64,000 nucleotides of DNA. Origin: Acephala macrosclerotiorum (lineage: Eukaryota; Ascomycota; Leotiomycetes; Helotiales; Mollisiaceae). A program made the translations under genes and the position numbers. The notes beneath the pieces were generated by a model. It was not told the origin of the DNA. It was given only the letters and a program-made list of their open reading frames with translations, and ran no database searches. The DNA is taken from the NCBI GenBank assembly GCA_014904845.1, contig MU119259.1:1-64000 (forward strand), read 5' to 3'. Below are positions 37,301-48,561 of this stretch, piece by piece. Each line of letters starts with the position of its first letter. Positions within the stretch are counted from its first letter, which is position 1.

Positions 37301-39383
37301 TGTTGTAATTTAAATTTATATGCAATTGTTCTGAGTTAGGAAGGGGGTGATGTCATGTGAGGCTAGGGCAAGGACTTAGAAGCAAGGTAGAAAAATGTCT
37401 GCGCAAAGCAAGAGATAAAAAAAAAAAAAGAACAATGGGTAGGTAATAGCAGTATATAGTATCAAGGATAGAGATAGAAAGGGAAAGTCAAGCCACAGCA
37501 AGGAATGAGAAGAAAACAAAAACAAACTGTTTTGTTTGTGTGCATACCAGTGAATGTAAGATGTTAGTGCTGGGAGACTTGATCGAGGGAGAAGCGAGGT
37601 GAAAAAGGTGTTGTGCAGACCAAGAGAACAATATCAGCAGCCACCAAAACGAATAAGTAATAGCAAGGAAAGAGAACCAAAATGAGAAAACAAAGTAACA
37701 GCACAGAATGAGAATGATTTTTTTTCTTCTTCAAAAAAGTAATGTTTGTTTGTGTATGTATTCCTGTAACAGTAAGGTGTCAGCGCTGTTACTTCAGTGA
37801 GGGGCCTGTAGGGAACGCTGTGCATGTGAGTAGTTAGGTGTTATAACGGACGCTTCCTTTAGCGGGGTCCGTATCTGCACCCCTATATCGGTCACTTTTT
37901 TTTTTTTTAGCGATATAGGGGCACGGTTTCTAAAGAATCTACTGCTTTCGGGCTGTCAAGAATGTAAGGACAGCCCCAGGTGCTCTGTGATGGAGGTCAG
38001 CTTCAGGGTGTTCAGAGTGTTAGAGGTGGGGAATTTACTTACATGCATGGAACCCCGCACAAGCCCGTCATTTCGAGGAGCGATCGAGACCTGTGGTGCA
38101 CAGGAAATATTAATTTAAATTTATATGTCAGTGGAGGACATCCTTTCTGGTAGTAGTGGTCAGTGAGTTGGAGCAAGTCCCCTTTCCCAAGCGAACACCC
38201 TGCCAGGACTTGAACGATTTGCACCCAATTCTTCAACTAGCAACTGCACAACGCATGAAAAGGCTTCATATTTAGACGGGAAGGTCCGTAGTGACCGCAG
38301 CAATAAAGCTTTGACAAGCATGAAACCAAATTTTTAGCTGGTGGTTGAGGAAGGAGCGCTCTCCCCCCGAGAAAAGGAGCAGGCACTTACCCGACCGAAC
38401 AATTTCAGCACCTTCCATCCACTAAAGAGAGGACCCCAAAGCTCTCTCATTTCACACTGGAACACAAACAACGACCTCGAGTTCTTTGTTGCAACATTCT
38501 CCACATCGAGGAGGACAACACGCAGCTCAGCGACAACATCCTTTGTTCAGCCAGATCTGCTGCCAGCGACAAAGACGCGATCAACGACTTCGGAAACGCA
38601 TTGCGACGGCCAGTTCATCCACACTCCATAAGTCCTACTACTCGCAGACGCAGAATTTATCGAGCCAATTCATCAAGGATACCCAAAGCACGGCACAATA
38701 TGAGCGAGGACTAGGTACATCTGCGCCAGGGCCAGCGACGACTAGCAACACAGGAGGCTGTAAAATCATGCACTACGATCTCCACAGGTCGCTGGCTTTC
38801 CCAACAACGCTGATGGACACATACATCTTCGCTCGCATTATGAGACGTGCACATGGCTGACATGAAGGACATAGAACATCGAAAATGCAGACCCATCGAG
38901 ACCATTCACTACCGTCGACTTGTCACAATACGAGCGAGAAACACCCAGGCATACCGCCAGCAGGAGATATGGATGACTACAAGCAGAGAAAGCTGAAGAG
39001 AACCCTTCTGCGGTTTCCGTATGTCATCTATCTACTTGGTACTGATAGCCATACGCATTCTCATTCACATTGTGATGTATGGGGAGGACTGACATGACTG
39101 GCACAGAACATCGACATATACGAAACAACGGGATCACAAGAAGGAAACGGGACATAAGGGAAGAAGAATACAGATTACCAATACCTACATCAGAGGCTGT
39201 TACGTCGTCGGGGTCATCTTCATTGTTATCGTGGAGCCCGGCTCAACCCAACCACATCATCGTTGAATCGGGATTGAGGAGGTGCTAGCACCATCCCTAT
39301 TTCATGGCAGAAGCGTTGGTCAAGGGCTGTGGTCGTTGAGAGAGCCTGCGAAGTCAACGCTGGGCCTGACCTGTCAGATCAGC
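34346..39383. other. 5-kb gene-poor, repeat- and homopolymer-rich tract
   Basis: No gene that I can support. It holds the 76-bp duplication at 35225-35345 and three copies of an 'atttaaatttatatg' box (near 35364, 37308 and 38112). Many A- and T-runs occur between 36590 and 37910. A hairpin near 37881-37925 has its arms (cccctatatcg / cgatatagggg) around a T-run. Similar purine-rich stretches around 37440-37800 look like diverged tandem copies. Open frames at 38341-38860 have no motif. The tract begins exactly where the HET fragment is cut off, so insertion and decay of mobile DNA is a reasonable reading. Confidence 0.5.
35225..35345. repeat. two-copy tandem repeat, 76-bp period
   Basis: 'cgatttgacc' at 35225 and 35301 starts two units that continue as agg/tgg-(a/g)cca(t/c)caagcctg(a/g)tg(g/a)ctgcctttcgc. 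Differences are mostly transitions. Noncoding as far as I can see. Confidence 0.8.
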
Positions 39384-39558
39384 TTATTCAATTACGTCCT
39401 CGCTTTCGTCGAACTCTTCCTCACCATCAGCCTCTTTGCGCTTTGTTTCAAGTTTCGCCGCACGCTTGGCTTCCTTCTCGATTCGGTATATACTATTCTC
39501 CTCGGCCTTGAGTTTGAACTCTCGCTCTTGATCAGAACTGGCGTCTTCAGCTGGGACA
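39384..39558 (-). pseudogene. out-of-frame C-terminal tail of the amidoligase gene
   Basis: Reads EDASSDQEREFKLKAEENS and then KEAKRAAKLETKRKEADGEE before a stop at 39384. The composition continues that of the upstream Ser/Glu-rich tail. Frame is lost at a duplicated 4-mer, AGGTAGGT, near 39565; taking out one AGGT unit would restore a single frame. A 16-nt gtaggt...cag segment at the same place also keeps frame but is too short for a spliced intron. Confidence 0.6.
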
Positions 39559-41195
39559 CTACCTACCTTCATCGCTTGATGAACCGCTATCCTCTAAGCC
39601 CTCGGACTTGGGTTCGCTTCGTTCCGATGGGCCAGACGACAATGAAGATCCTTCTAGTCGCGGAGAGCTTGCGTCGGTGTCTTGGGCCATGCCTTCTTTC
39701 TGATCCTGATGAGGAGGCCAGAATGGATCATTTGGGTCGAATTTTATATCTGAATTCTCGTCCAACTTCATTTTCCGCAAACAATCGAAAAGTTCTCGTC
39801 GCACATGCAGAGACTCTTTCTCCTCCTTGGACAGAATAATATCCTTCTTTTCATAGTCCCAAGTGATCCATCGTGCGTATGGCTCTGCCGCACAAAACTT
39901 CTCGATGATATACGTGCGGTCCCGGTAGAAATCGGCAAACTTCGTCAAACCCATCCATTCGAACAAGTCGGCGGCCTTGAACCAGCTCTCGGCTATGATT
40001 GCACCCATTTTCCGTTCTCGTTTTCTGTCCTGTCCATCTCCGAGTTTCTCCCAATGCTCATTCGCTGCCATTGAGAGAAGGGTATGCAGATCTTGACGGG
40101 GAGCATGACACGCGAAGTTCACGATTCCGACAACAGTCTCCACCCAGGTGGTGACCCGTTCTGCATCGATTGTGCCTTCATGCTGCCGCCACTCGATTGT
40201 AGGCTTGGCATCAGACATGCCTCGAGCACCTTCAACTAAGCCTTCCACGTTGACTGCGGCGTACTTCAATTGGCTTTCGTTATATCCGCCTGCTTGATAC
40301 GCGGTCCATTCGAGGTCTTTGTCCTCTTGGAAATGGCGGACTCCGGTTATTGGTGAAGGTCGGGAGCCATATTTTTGTAGGTATTTCTGAGCATAGCGCG
40401 ATTTTTCTCGAGCGCTGAGGCAGTAGATACTGTTGAAGCGGTGCTGGCCTATGATTGAGTTCAGTTGAGGTTCGAAGGCCCAAACGAAGGAATACCTAAA
40501 GAAACGTCCGAGTTAGTATACTTGTTCTATGATTAAGGGGTTGAGAGGAGTGAGTACTTACAAGTTTCTGATATGTTGATCATCGAAGCCGAGTTGTCCC
40601 CTTCCAACGTGGACGTGTAAACCACAGCTTTAACAACAAGCGGCGTATCAACNNNNNNNNNNATTTTAATGTTAGCTTTCTTTTCTCCATCAGAAGTATC
40701 AACAAGAAAATTCTCCTTCATCAAATTACAGACTTTCTCGACTGCTGCAAGATTCTCAGCGTTGAAGACATAAGCTGGAGATCGCATCTCAATCTGGAAC
40801 CATTTATAAGGGTTCTCAGTCTTCGGCTGCCCAATCGATACATCCTCGACAACTTCCCAGACGGAGTAGTCCCCAAGTGCAGATTCGACTTTGATTTCTG
40901 TACCGACTGGAAGTCCGGCTTCACCAAGGAGTTTCGTGATGGCTTTTTTGCAGTTTATGGTCGCGGCTTTGTGGTAGTGGTCGCGGCGGTTGCCGGAAGC
41001 TTGGCCGAGGGATTTTTGCAATGCTTCGTAGTCTGAATGGTCGGCGTCCGTGGGGTAGAAATCTAGTTTGTGGGTTGGTTTTTGGGTTGGGGTTGGGGTG
41101 GGGAGGGGTTGGTTTTGGTAGGGCCAGTAGGCGATTGACATTTCTAGCTCGATTCCAAAGGTTAGGGGCTGGGTTGACATGATGTTGGAGGACAT
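39559..41195 (-). CDS. amidoligase-family enzyme, C terminus frame-broken, assembly gap inside
   Basis: ATP-grasp-like amidoligase (glutamine-synthetase-fold, amidoligase_2 family), expected to form amide or isopeptide bonds; fungal substrates unknown. ATG at 41195 gives TFGIELEMSIAYWPYQ, the family's opening motif. Exon 1 runs into the N gap at 40653-40662. Exon 2 carries CGLHVHVGRGQLGFDDQHI to 40562; exon 3 starts at 40495 (YSFVWAFEPQLNSIIGQHRF) and carries the IEWRQHEGTIDAERVTTWVE motif. The frame stops at 39559. A second frame (39572-39384) continues with acidic and basic coiled-coil-like sequence, so the ancestral protein was about 60 residues longer. Core motifs look functional. Confidence 0.85.
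40653..40662. other. assembly gap (10 N)
   Basis: Ten N bases inside the amidoligase gene. Just beyond it (minus sense) 'gttgatacgc...ttaaag' leads into the CGLHVH exon but contains a stop in that frame. The gap therefore probably hides an exon end and a splice donor; its true length is unknown. Confidence 0.95.
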
Positions 41196-43783
41196 GCTTA
41201 CGGTTGTGATGGTGGTTGTAGAGTCGTTCGGTTGATGGTGCAATGAAGGTTTTGATTGGTATGGAGAAACAGGGGAAATTTTTTGAACAATATAAGCAGA
41301 ACAGAGCAGGCTTTATGGAGATGACAACGCATTGTTCCGAAGCTATTGTGGGGTATTGACAATGATTGAAGATCTTTATTTCAATAGTTTTATGAAAGGA
41401 ATGGAGTCAAAGCCATTGTTGCTCCCTGGTAAAAGATCACAAAGGCGTGAAAGAATTATAACAATGGGCAACTACTCCCAAAGTCCGCCATCCCAACTCT
41501 TGCAATGCTCCTTTGTGTATACTTGGATTTACATCTTCCCAAGGAGGCCTCGCTCTATGCAAGGGCGAGAGGCGGAGTGGAGCTCAACGGGGCGCTCCGC
41601 TCCGCTCAGATGTGCAACGGGCCGAAAGTTTTGAACTTCAATAAAAATATTTGAAATCTGGATAAATAGCTAGAAATTCTGCAAATTTCAAGAACACAAA
41701 CTACTCTGCGGAAGAAACAAAGCAAGCCAAACTTTGGGTAGAGCGGCAGCTAAGAGAGGAACGCTTCTGGTGGCACCATCTGTGTAACGCTCCCAGTCCC
41801 CACGAGACGGGAACGACTGTGTGCACCAAACCCCAATATCAAACCCAACCCTTAGAATCTGCCACTCATTCAATCTCCGAGAAAACTCTCTCTCGCAGAA
41901 GTAGATCAGCAGAAAAGTCCGGTGTCGGAGACATCCCCAGTGACGATATGCCGCAAAACACCCCCAATGTCTCAAATAGATTTCCGACATTCAGATTTCG
42001 AGTTCTGTTCCCCGCGAGAATAGACATTGAGAGCATGTGATTTAGGGCATTTTGGTGCCTTGCTAGAGCTCCTTCCTTCTCGATTTATTCGTGAAGTTGA
42101 ACGAGGTGGGGCGAATATCTCAACTCGGGTTCGACATTCAAGCGAAGTACAACAACAAATGCAGCAATGTAACAACATTTCTCCAAACCCCAAGAATAGT
42201 CCGCTAGATTCAAGTAATATATAAAAGAGGTCTGTGGTACTTGACAAGGACGAAATGACTTCTTAGATATCAAGCGCGTTGACATTCGCTCATGCCCAGA
42301 ACCGATCCTCGACATTGGAATTTTGGGCTTTGTTGCACGCCTACAAAATTGTGCCCCGCGGGATTTCTTGCTAGGTACACGTGATTTAGGGGAGTACTGG
42401 TAGGTGCCTTCCTTCCCGATCTATTTGCAAACTCCAGACGAGGTGGAATATGTGAGTGGCGAGGTAGGCATTAGAACTCGTCGGTGCTCGCTGCTCGTCA
42501 TACATACTATTCAGCCGATGATCCGCCAACAATTGCAAAAAATGTGAACTTGCATCTTAAAATATGCCACCAAAGAAAGTTCTGGTATTCCAAAATTAAG
42601 GGATGAGATCACCGCAATGGAAATTCAAAAACCTAGTTAGAATGAATGTTGATCGAGATTTGGATATATAGCAGTATAACATCAAAAAACATTCGCCACC
42701 AGGTTCATCAAAAGATAATAAAACGGCACTCGCCAAGAAATATATATTGCAAAATCATAAATGATAGCATAGTTAGCACAATATTCAAATGGAAGACAAG
42801 AATCCAGCATTGGAGACGAAACGGGGGCGTTTTTCTTTTCTTTTTGTACACGTCATTCTTAAAGAATATTCTGTTCGCGAGAGTTTTTGGACTGGTTTGG
42901 GTGCGGGATGGGTGTCTTATATGTGGTTAGTTGCGAAAAGGACTGGTATGGCCGACGGATCGGATTCGAATCAAGTCATCCCAATTCGAGCATAAGATGA
43001 CGGGAGGGGTCGGGTTTGTACGAAGTTGGAGATTTATTTCCTCGTGGGTATCCCCAGGCTGCATTTTTGTCTGTCAAAGGGGCCCATCAATGTGGAGCAG
43101 TCCAGAGTAGGACCGACACATTAACGATTGTTTTGGCCATGGCTTTGTGCGCGAGTTTTCTAGGCTTGCCAAGTTCGTTGGGTCCGAGCATTTATCTATG
43201 GTCTTCTATGGGATCCTGGCAATCTTTATTGATGCACAAGATTGTTGCTGTAGATATTTGCTGTCAGAGTTGCTGAGATGGAGTGGGATCAGCCCTGGAC
43301 TTGGCAGTAGGAGGGCGCTTTCATGCAGTAGCTTACCTTCTTGGCCATAGTTTCCTCTCCGGCAGTTGGTGTCCAACACCCGTCACATGGAAATCACAGA
43401 GGGAAGAAGACTGGAGAATCTTGACTTTACGCCATCTGATTCCCTATGCTAGGCCACCATAATTATCATACCTAGGGACACAATAATATCCATGTGCTCC
43501 AGCATCGACACTCATCCCACTTCATCAATCATCTCCACATTTGGTATTACCTGCTGCCCTCGTCGCAGCCTCCTCAACCAACAATCGCAGAAGCAAAGTC
43601 GAAGGATGCTAGAATCGCAAATGCACGTTCCATAACACCAATGCTGCAAAGAAACGCGCTGAAACACAAGAACAGTATGCACAAATCGCCCGAAACGCGT
43701 CAAGAATTATGAGGCCACCCGACAAGGAGTGTGCTCTATTCTCGTCGCGACTCAGTCGGAACATTGAAGATGGGAGCAAATAC
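41196..43783. other. intergenic, repeat-containing, no gene
   Basis: About 2.6 kb. Two stretches starting near 42036 and 42381 share 'gtgatttaggg...tgccttccttc(t/c)cgat(t/c)tatt', then '(a)cgaggtgg(a/g)', a direct repeat about 345 bp apart. Open frames (for example 42646-42930) lack any motif. Confidence 0.5.
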
Positions 43784-44463
43784 CTAGATCATGTAGCCGA
43801 AAGCAGCCCCGACACCAACGGCGAAGGCTCCAGTACCAAGATTGCGCATGGCAGCCATGGTAGCACCAGCACCCTTGGAAGTGGAAGTACTTGTGGCAGA
43901 ACCGGAAGCAGCCGAGGCAGATGTAGTGGCACTTGAGCTGGCGGAGGTGGTGGTAACGGCCGCGGTGAAGTTGGCAGGATCGAGGTGACCGCAGTTGTTC
44001 TGCTCGTTCGTGTTGCAAAGATTCTGGGCAGCAGCATCACCGGCGTTGGCAGCGATGCAGTTCGTGAATACCTGCTCGCAGATGAAGGTGGGCATTGTTT
44101 CCTTGTAGTATTGAAGACCGGGAGCGGAATTGTTGGCAGCGCAGGTACAGCTGTAAGCGAGGGTATCCTGCAGAGGATTATGGTTAGCTATTTGATCCTG
44201 TGCGATGCGCAGACACTTGAGGCATACCGGAGAGCAGGTGTTGTTTGCGTAATCACCGCTGCAGAGAGTACCGCAGGTGTTTGTTTCGGCTTCGCACCAT
44301 TGGGCTGCGAAATGTCAATTACATGTCGCACCGAAGCGCTGCAAGGCGATAACAACTCACATCTCAGAGTCAAGGAGACAGAGCTAGGATCAATGGTGGT
44401 ATTTGTCGTCTGAGCGAAAACACCGGCCGCGAAGGCGAGGAACGTAACGGATCTAGCGAACAT
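43784..44463 (-). CDS. DUF7707-type secreted GPI-anchored Cys-rich protein, one frame break
   Basis: Fungal surface protein of the DUF7707 type. ATG 44463 opens a signal peptide ending near GVFAQ. Exons are 44463-44361, 44305-44228 and 44167-43784. Cys-rich blocks include QWCEAETNTCGTLCSGDY, TLAYSCTCAANNSAPGL and FICEQVFTNCIA; then a Ser/Thr/Ala stalk and a hydrophobic C-terminal tail (GAFAVGVGAAFGYMI) follow, as for a GPI anchor. Exon 2 has one base too many in an AAAA run (about 44280); with three As the frame joins all exons into 187 residues. A base-calling error is the simplest reading. Divergent from the MFS gene, about 1.5 kb away. Confidence 0.8.
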
Positions 44464-45945
44464 GTTGAGAATTGGCAATTGGGACGAGTATGAAGTTGGC
44501 AGGCGACTCAATTGATGTTCCTGAGAGGCAGTGAGAATGCTGGAAGTGTTTCAAAAAATCGAAGTGGATTGTGGAGAGGGGAGAGGTCAAATAGAAAGAA
44601 GAAGTCTGCGATGGAGAGCATTATTTACAGGCTGGGAAGGTACGAGCTAGAAGTACAGTACCTAGTGCTAGTGCCTGCAGACTTCGTGGCTAGCTAGTGA
44701 GCCAATCACAAAGGAGGCCGTGGATCCACAGCCTTCACTCGCCTCAACAGCGCTGGGACGCCACGCCAACGCCAGCCAGCTCATGCAGGGCCGGGAACCA
44801 GAGTGAGTGAGTGGCTTCTGTTCTGTTCAACCTTCAACCTCCCCTCACTCGAGCCCTCCTCGTATTACCAGAAATGCAGCCCCGCGTCCCGCAGACATCA
44901 GTGCATCTTCTTCACGATCCCAATTCTGAAGCATCGTCTGAATCTTCTCCCGACATGCTTTACTCGACGCGGATAAAGGGATTCGGGATGCAGATTAATA
45001 TCCACGACCCCTGGGAGAAGGAAATTGCCCCATCGCAGTCACACCAGCTTTTGCGAGTTTGAGATCGGTGAGCCGAGTCTCTCTGCCCAGGCGAGGAGGA
45101 GCTTATCAGCATGCGCCAACGGGAGCGACGACTCCAGAGTGCACACCAATCCCAAAGCCGCATGGCCCGATATCAAAGTCTGTCTTAGCTGTGGCGACGC
45201 GCAGGCTGGATGGGGGGATGGGGGACGACGACGACGCCGCCTACGAACCACTCGACCATTGAAACTCCACTCGCGACCTCACGATCGTTTGCATAGTGTA
45301 CCGGAGGGACTGTCGCGAGCGAGGCATTTGATGTCTCACGGCCTCCATTTAGTCTTTTTGCCTTCTGGGGCCGGTACGCCGAGACGTGTGAGAAGAGAGA
45401 GAGAGAGTCTTTTTTTCCCTTCGAGTTTATCCACCAGCTTCAGGGCCACGCTTCCAAATCTCCGCTGGCCATTTGAAATGCCATGGTCGGAACCAAAGAC
45501 CATCGAAAAAACGCCCAAACGGGAAAGCTTGGCACGCCACTTAGTGTCCACTCACAACCTTGGAACGCTCGCAGGGATCCTTATCATGTGATGATGCCAC
45601 CATTGATACAATCCCTGTAGATTGAAGGCCAAGCTTTTCTACCCGTGCAAGACCCGGATCAAGTCCGTGCTGGACGCCTCTCAGATCTTCGCCTTCTCTT
45701 CTCCCAACATCTCGCGCCCGTCTCGGGGAAGCTCGTCGGCCATCCTCTAGTAAGTAGCCGCATCACCAAAGATGGGGTTGAAGTCGAACGAACACTTTCG
45801 AAAAGCGGTAATGGTATCATAGTGAATCTTTCATACGGTCATACCTTTCTTTTGCCCGCCCGCAGCGTTCAACGTGGTGCATCTTTCTTGTGTTCCATTT
45901 TACAGCCTCTTCATTTCTTTCGCTTGTTACTCCGTACCCGAGATC
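44464..45945. other. intergenic between divergent genes
   Basis: Upstream regions of the DUF7707 gene and the MFS gene. Frames at 45025-45591 (+) and others overlap heavily on both strands and show no motif. Confidence 0.5.
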
Positions 45946-47762
45946 ATGACGACGGATGAAGTTGCCGATCCCAGACCTGCATCTGTGGAAGACAACTCAA
46001 AGGAGAAGCAAGCTTTGGGTCAGCATACAAACGGCTCTACTTCAACCATCAGTACGGGCGAAGAGAGAAAATTTGCGCGGATAAGAGACAATGAATACGC
46101 AAGGTCTGTTTGGAGATGCGTCACGTGGACGCCGAAAAGATGTCGATGGGATCCCGAATCGCCACCTCAGTTCAGCATGGGGTTGAACGTTCTGTTCGCT
46201 TTCGTAAGTTGGCTGTGTCCTCTAGGGTCTTTTCAACCTTGGAAACCATGGAGGGACAACCTTGCAATTTATGGCTCTGTAGCTCCTGAGGGAGTTCACT
46301 TCTGAATGTCCTCTCAACTGACGACTATTAGGCGGGCACGTTTACTGTTGCTAACCTCTATTACAACCATCCAATCTTGAACATCCTGGCAGAAGAGTTC
46401 AATGTCACAAATGAGAAAGCTTCTCAAGTCCCAACGGTCATGCAAGCAGGCTATGCAGCAGGACTGCTATTCCTTTGCCCGCTTGGTGACATCTTCAGAC
46501 GACGAGCATTTGTCCTCATATTGGTCTTCTTCACAGCAACTATGGCAAGCCATTTTCATATTCTATGGGGTTCTTCAGCTAATAATCCATAGTGGATCGG
46601 CCTCTGCGTAACGAAATCTTTCAATGTCTTCTTGGCCATCTCCTTCATAACCGCCGTCTCAACCGTAACCCCCCAACTCATGCTCCCCCTCGTCGGGGAC
46701 CTGGCCCCGCTCCACCGCCGCGCCACCGCCCTCTCAATCGTAGTATCTGGCCTCCTTCTAGGAATGCTCATCGCCCGCCTCCTCTCCGGAATCCTAACCC
46801 AATACACCAGTTGGCGAAGCATCTACTGGTTCTCCCTCGGGGTCCAATACCTAATCCTCATCTTGTTGTTTCTATTCATGCCCGACTACCCATCCACAAA
46901 TCCCGGCGGGTTGAATTATTTCAAAATGCTCTTCAGCATCCTAAAAATGCTGTTTAAACACCCAGTCCTCGTACAAGCTTGCCTCATCGGATTCTTCCTC
47001 TCGTCAATCTTCACCAGCTACTGGACAACACTCACCTTCCTCCTCTCTTCCCCACCTTATTCCTATAACTCAGTAACAATCGGTCTCTTCGCCTTAATCG
47101 GTATTGGAGCAATGTGTTTTGGACCCCCCTACTCAAAAGCAATAATCGACCGTTTCGTTCCCATTTTCTCCGTCATCCTCGGCCTCATCTACTGCCTCAC
47201 TGGCGTCATAATCGGAACTTATACCGGGAAATTCACAGTCGCGGGTCCGATAATTCAAGCGTTTGCGATAGATCTTGGTATTCAGACGAGTCAGATAGCG
47301 AATAGATCTGCTATCTATACTATCGCGCCCAAAGCCCGGAACCGCGTTAACACCGCATACATGGTATCCGTCTTCTGCGGACAGTTGATGGGGACGGCGG
47401 TCGGGAATAAATTGTACGCGAGAGGAGGATGGGTGGCGAGTGGGAGCTGTAGTGTGGGGTTTGTTGGGGTGGCGTTTGTGTGTTGTTTTGCGAGGGGACC
47501 GTGGAATCCTGGATGGATTGGTTGGAAGGGGGGATGGAGTGTTAGGAGGCGAGATTTGGGAGATAGGAAGAAGAAAGGGGAGAGGCAGGAGCTGGCGATT
47601 GAGCATGCTTTAGATGAGGTAGCTACTGAAGGGGAGGGAGAGGGTAGGGTAGTTGAGGGTGAAAGGATAAGTGATGATAGAACAAGAGTAGAAGGTCAGG
47701 GCGACGAGAAGAGAGAAGCAGAGCAGGCAGCAAGAAGCAGGTCTTCAAGATATTCAAGATAA
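45946..47762 (+). CDS. major facilitator superfamily transporter
   Basis: Plasma-membrane type permease, 546 residues in three exons (45946-46203, 46332-46544, 46593-47762). A 70-residue hydrophilic N terminus precedes TM1 (MGLNVLFAFAGTFTVANLYY). Motif A appears as PLGDIFRRRAF after TM2, and about 12 spans can be traced to CSVGFVGVAFVCCFARGPW. The C-terminal 90 residues are charged and cytosolic. The YYNHPILNILAEEF signature near TM1 is like bacterial-type drug or sugar efflux MFS proteins; substrate unknown. Intron 2 (46545-46592, 48 nt) begins with GC instead of GT and is the only way to join FFTATM to WIGLCV in frame. Confidence 0.9.
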
Positions 47763-48561
47763 AGAGCTGCGGTAGAGATACGATCTTGAATATAATTGCA
47801 TTAGATCTTACCAAAACACAGCAACTTCCGCACTACTAAAACACGCATCTCACAACAGAAACTCGCCCCTTCACGTAATGTGTTTACTTCTCTTCATTCG
47901 TCATACCCAAGGCGTCAACAAAACGCCTCCTCGCTTCACCCAACCCGAACTTAAACCACGCCCCAGCCCCACTTCCCCAGATCGACCCCAACCCATCTAT
48001 ATAGATTTAATTAACAAAAAATCCCTCCACAACCGGCCAGCAGCATTCCACTTAGGTCAGTGGTTCAGGTCACTGCGTCCGGTTGCGAGCGAAGGATTAA
48101 CATCGCCTGGGCCCGAGCACAGAAGCGAGTGCACACGCCAAACTTCGGAAAAAAATCTCAGTCCGACAATCGAGAGATTTTCATGAGAGCCCATGCGGTT
48201 CGGGCTTTCATGTTTTTGCTTCGCTTTTGTTTTGATCTTTTTTTGGAAAGGTCATGATATGGATCGACGAATTTATTTTATTTTATTTTATTTTTTTTTT
48301 GGAGGGAACTCCTTTGTTTACTTCGCTTATTCTCGCGAGCTTCAAGCCGACACCGGGAGGTCGTAGTTGCTTTGCATCACCTTCACATGCAAAAGTGAGC
48401 TTATTCTTCTGAATTATGTACTTCATTCATTTGTTTTCATGAAATCATTTCTCGTATACAAAAAAATATCTGGGTATCACATAAACGTTATTTCCTGTTT
48501 CCTTTCGCCCTTCCATTCTCCTATCCCGCCTCCCAAAACCATCCTCCTAACTCCTCTCCAA
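47763..48561. other. convergent intergenic region
   Basis: 3' regions of the MFS gene and the Kelch gene. Contains a ttatttta repeat and T-run near 48275-48302. No gene seen. Confidence 0.55.

Noticed and set aside
37634..37825. 63-codon minus-strand ORF with hydrophobic end
   Set aside because: Made mostly of a poly-T tract and purine-rich repeats; no coding support.
38341..38860. Overlapping ORFs of 96 and 124 codons
   Set aside because: Two frames compete, neither has a motif, and the area is repeat-rich.
45025..45591. 188-codon plus-strand ORF
   Set aside because: Overlapped on both strands by similar-sized frames; no conserved motif.
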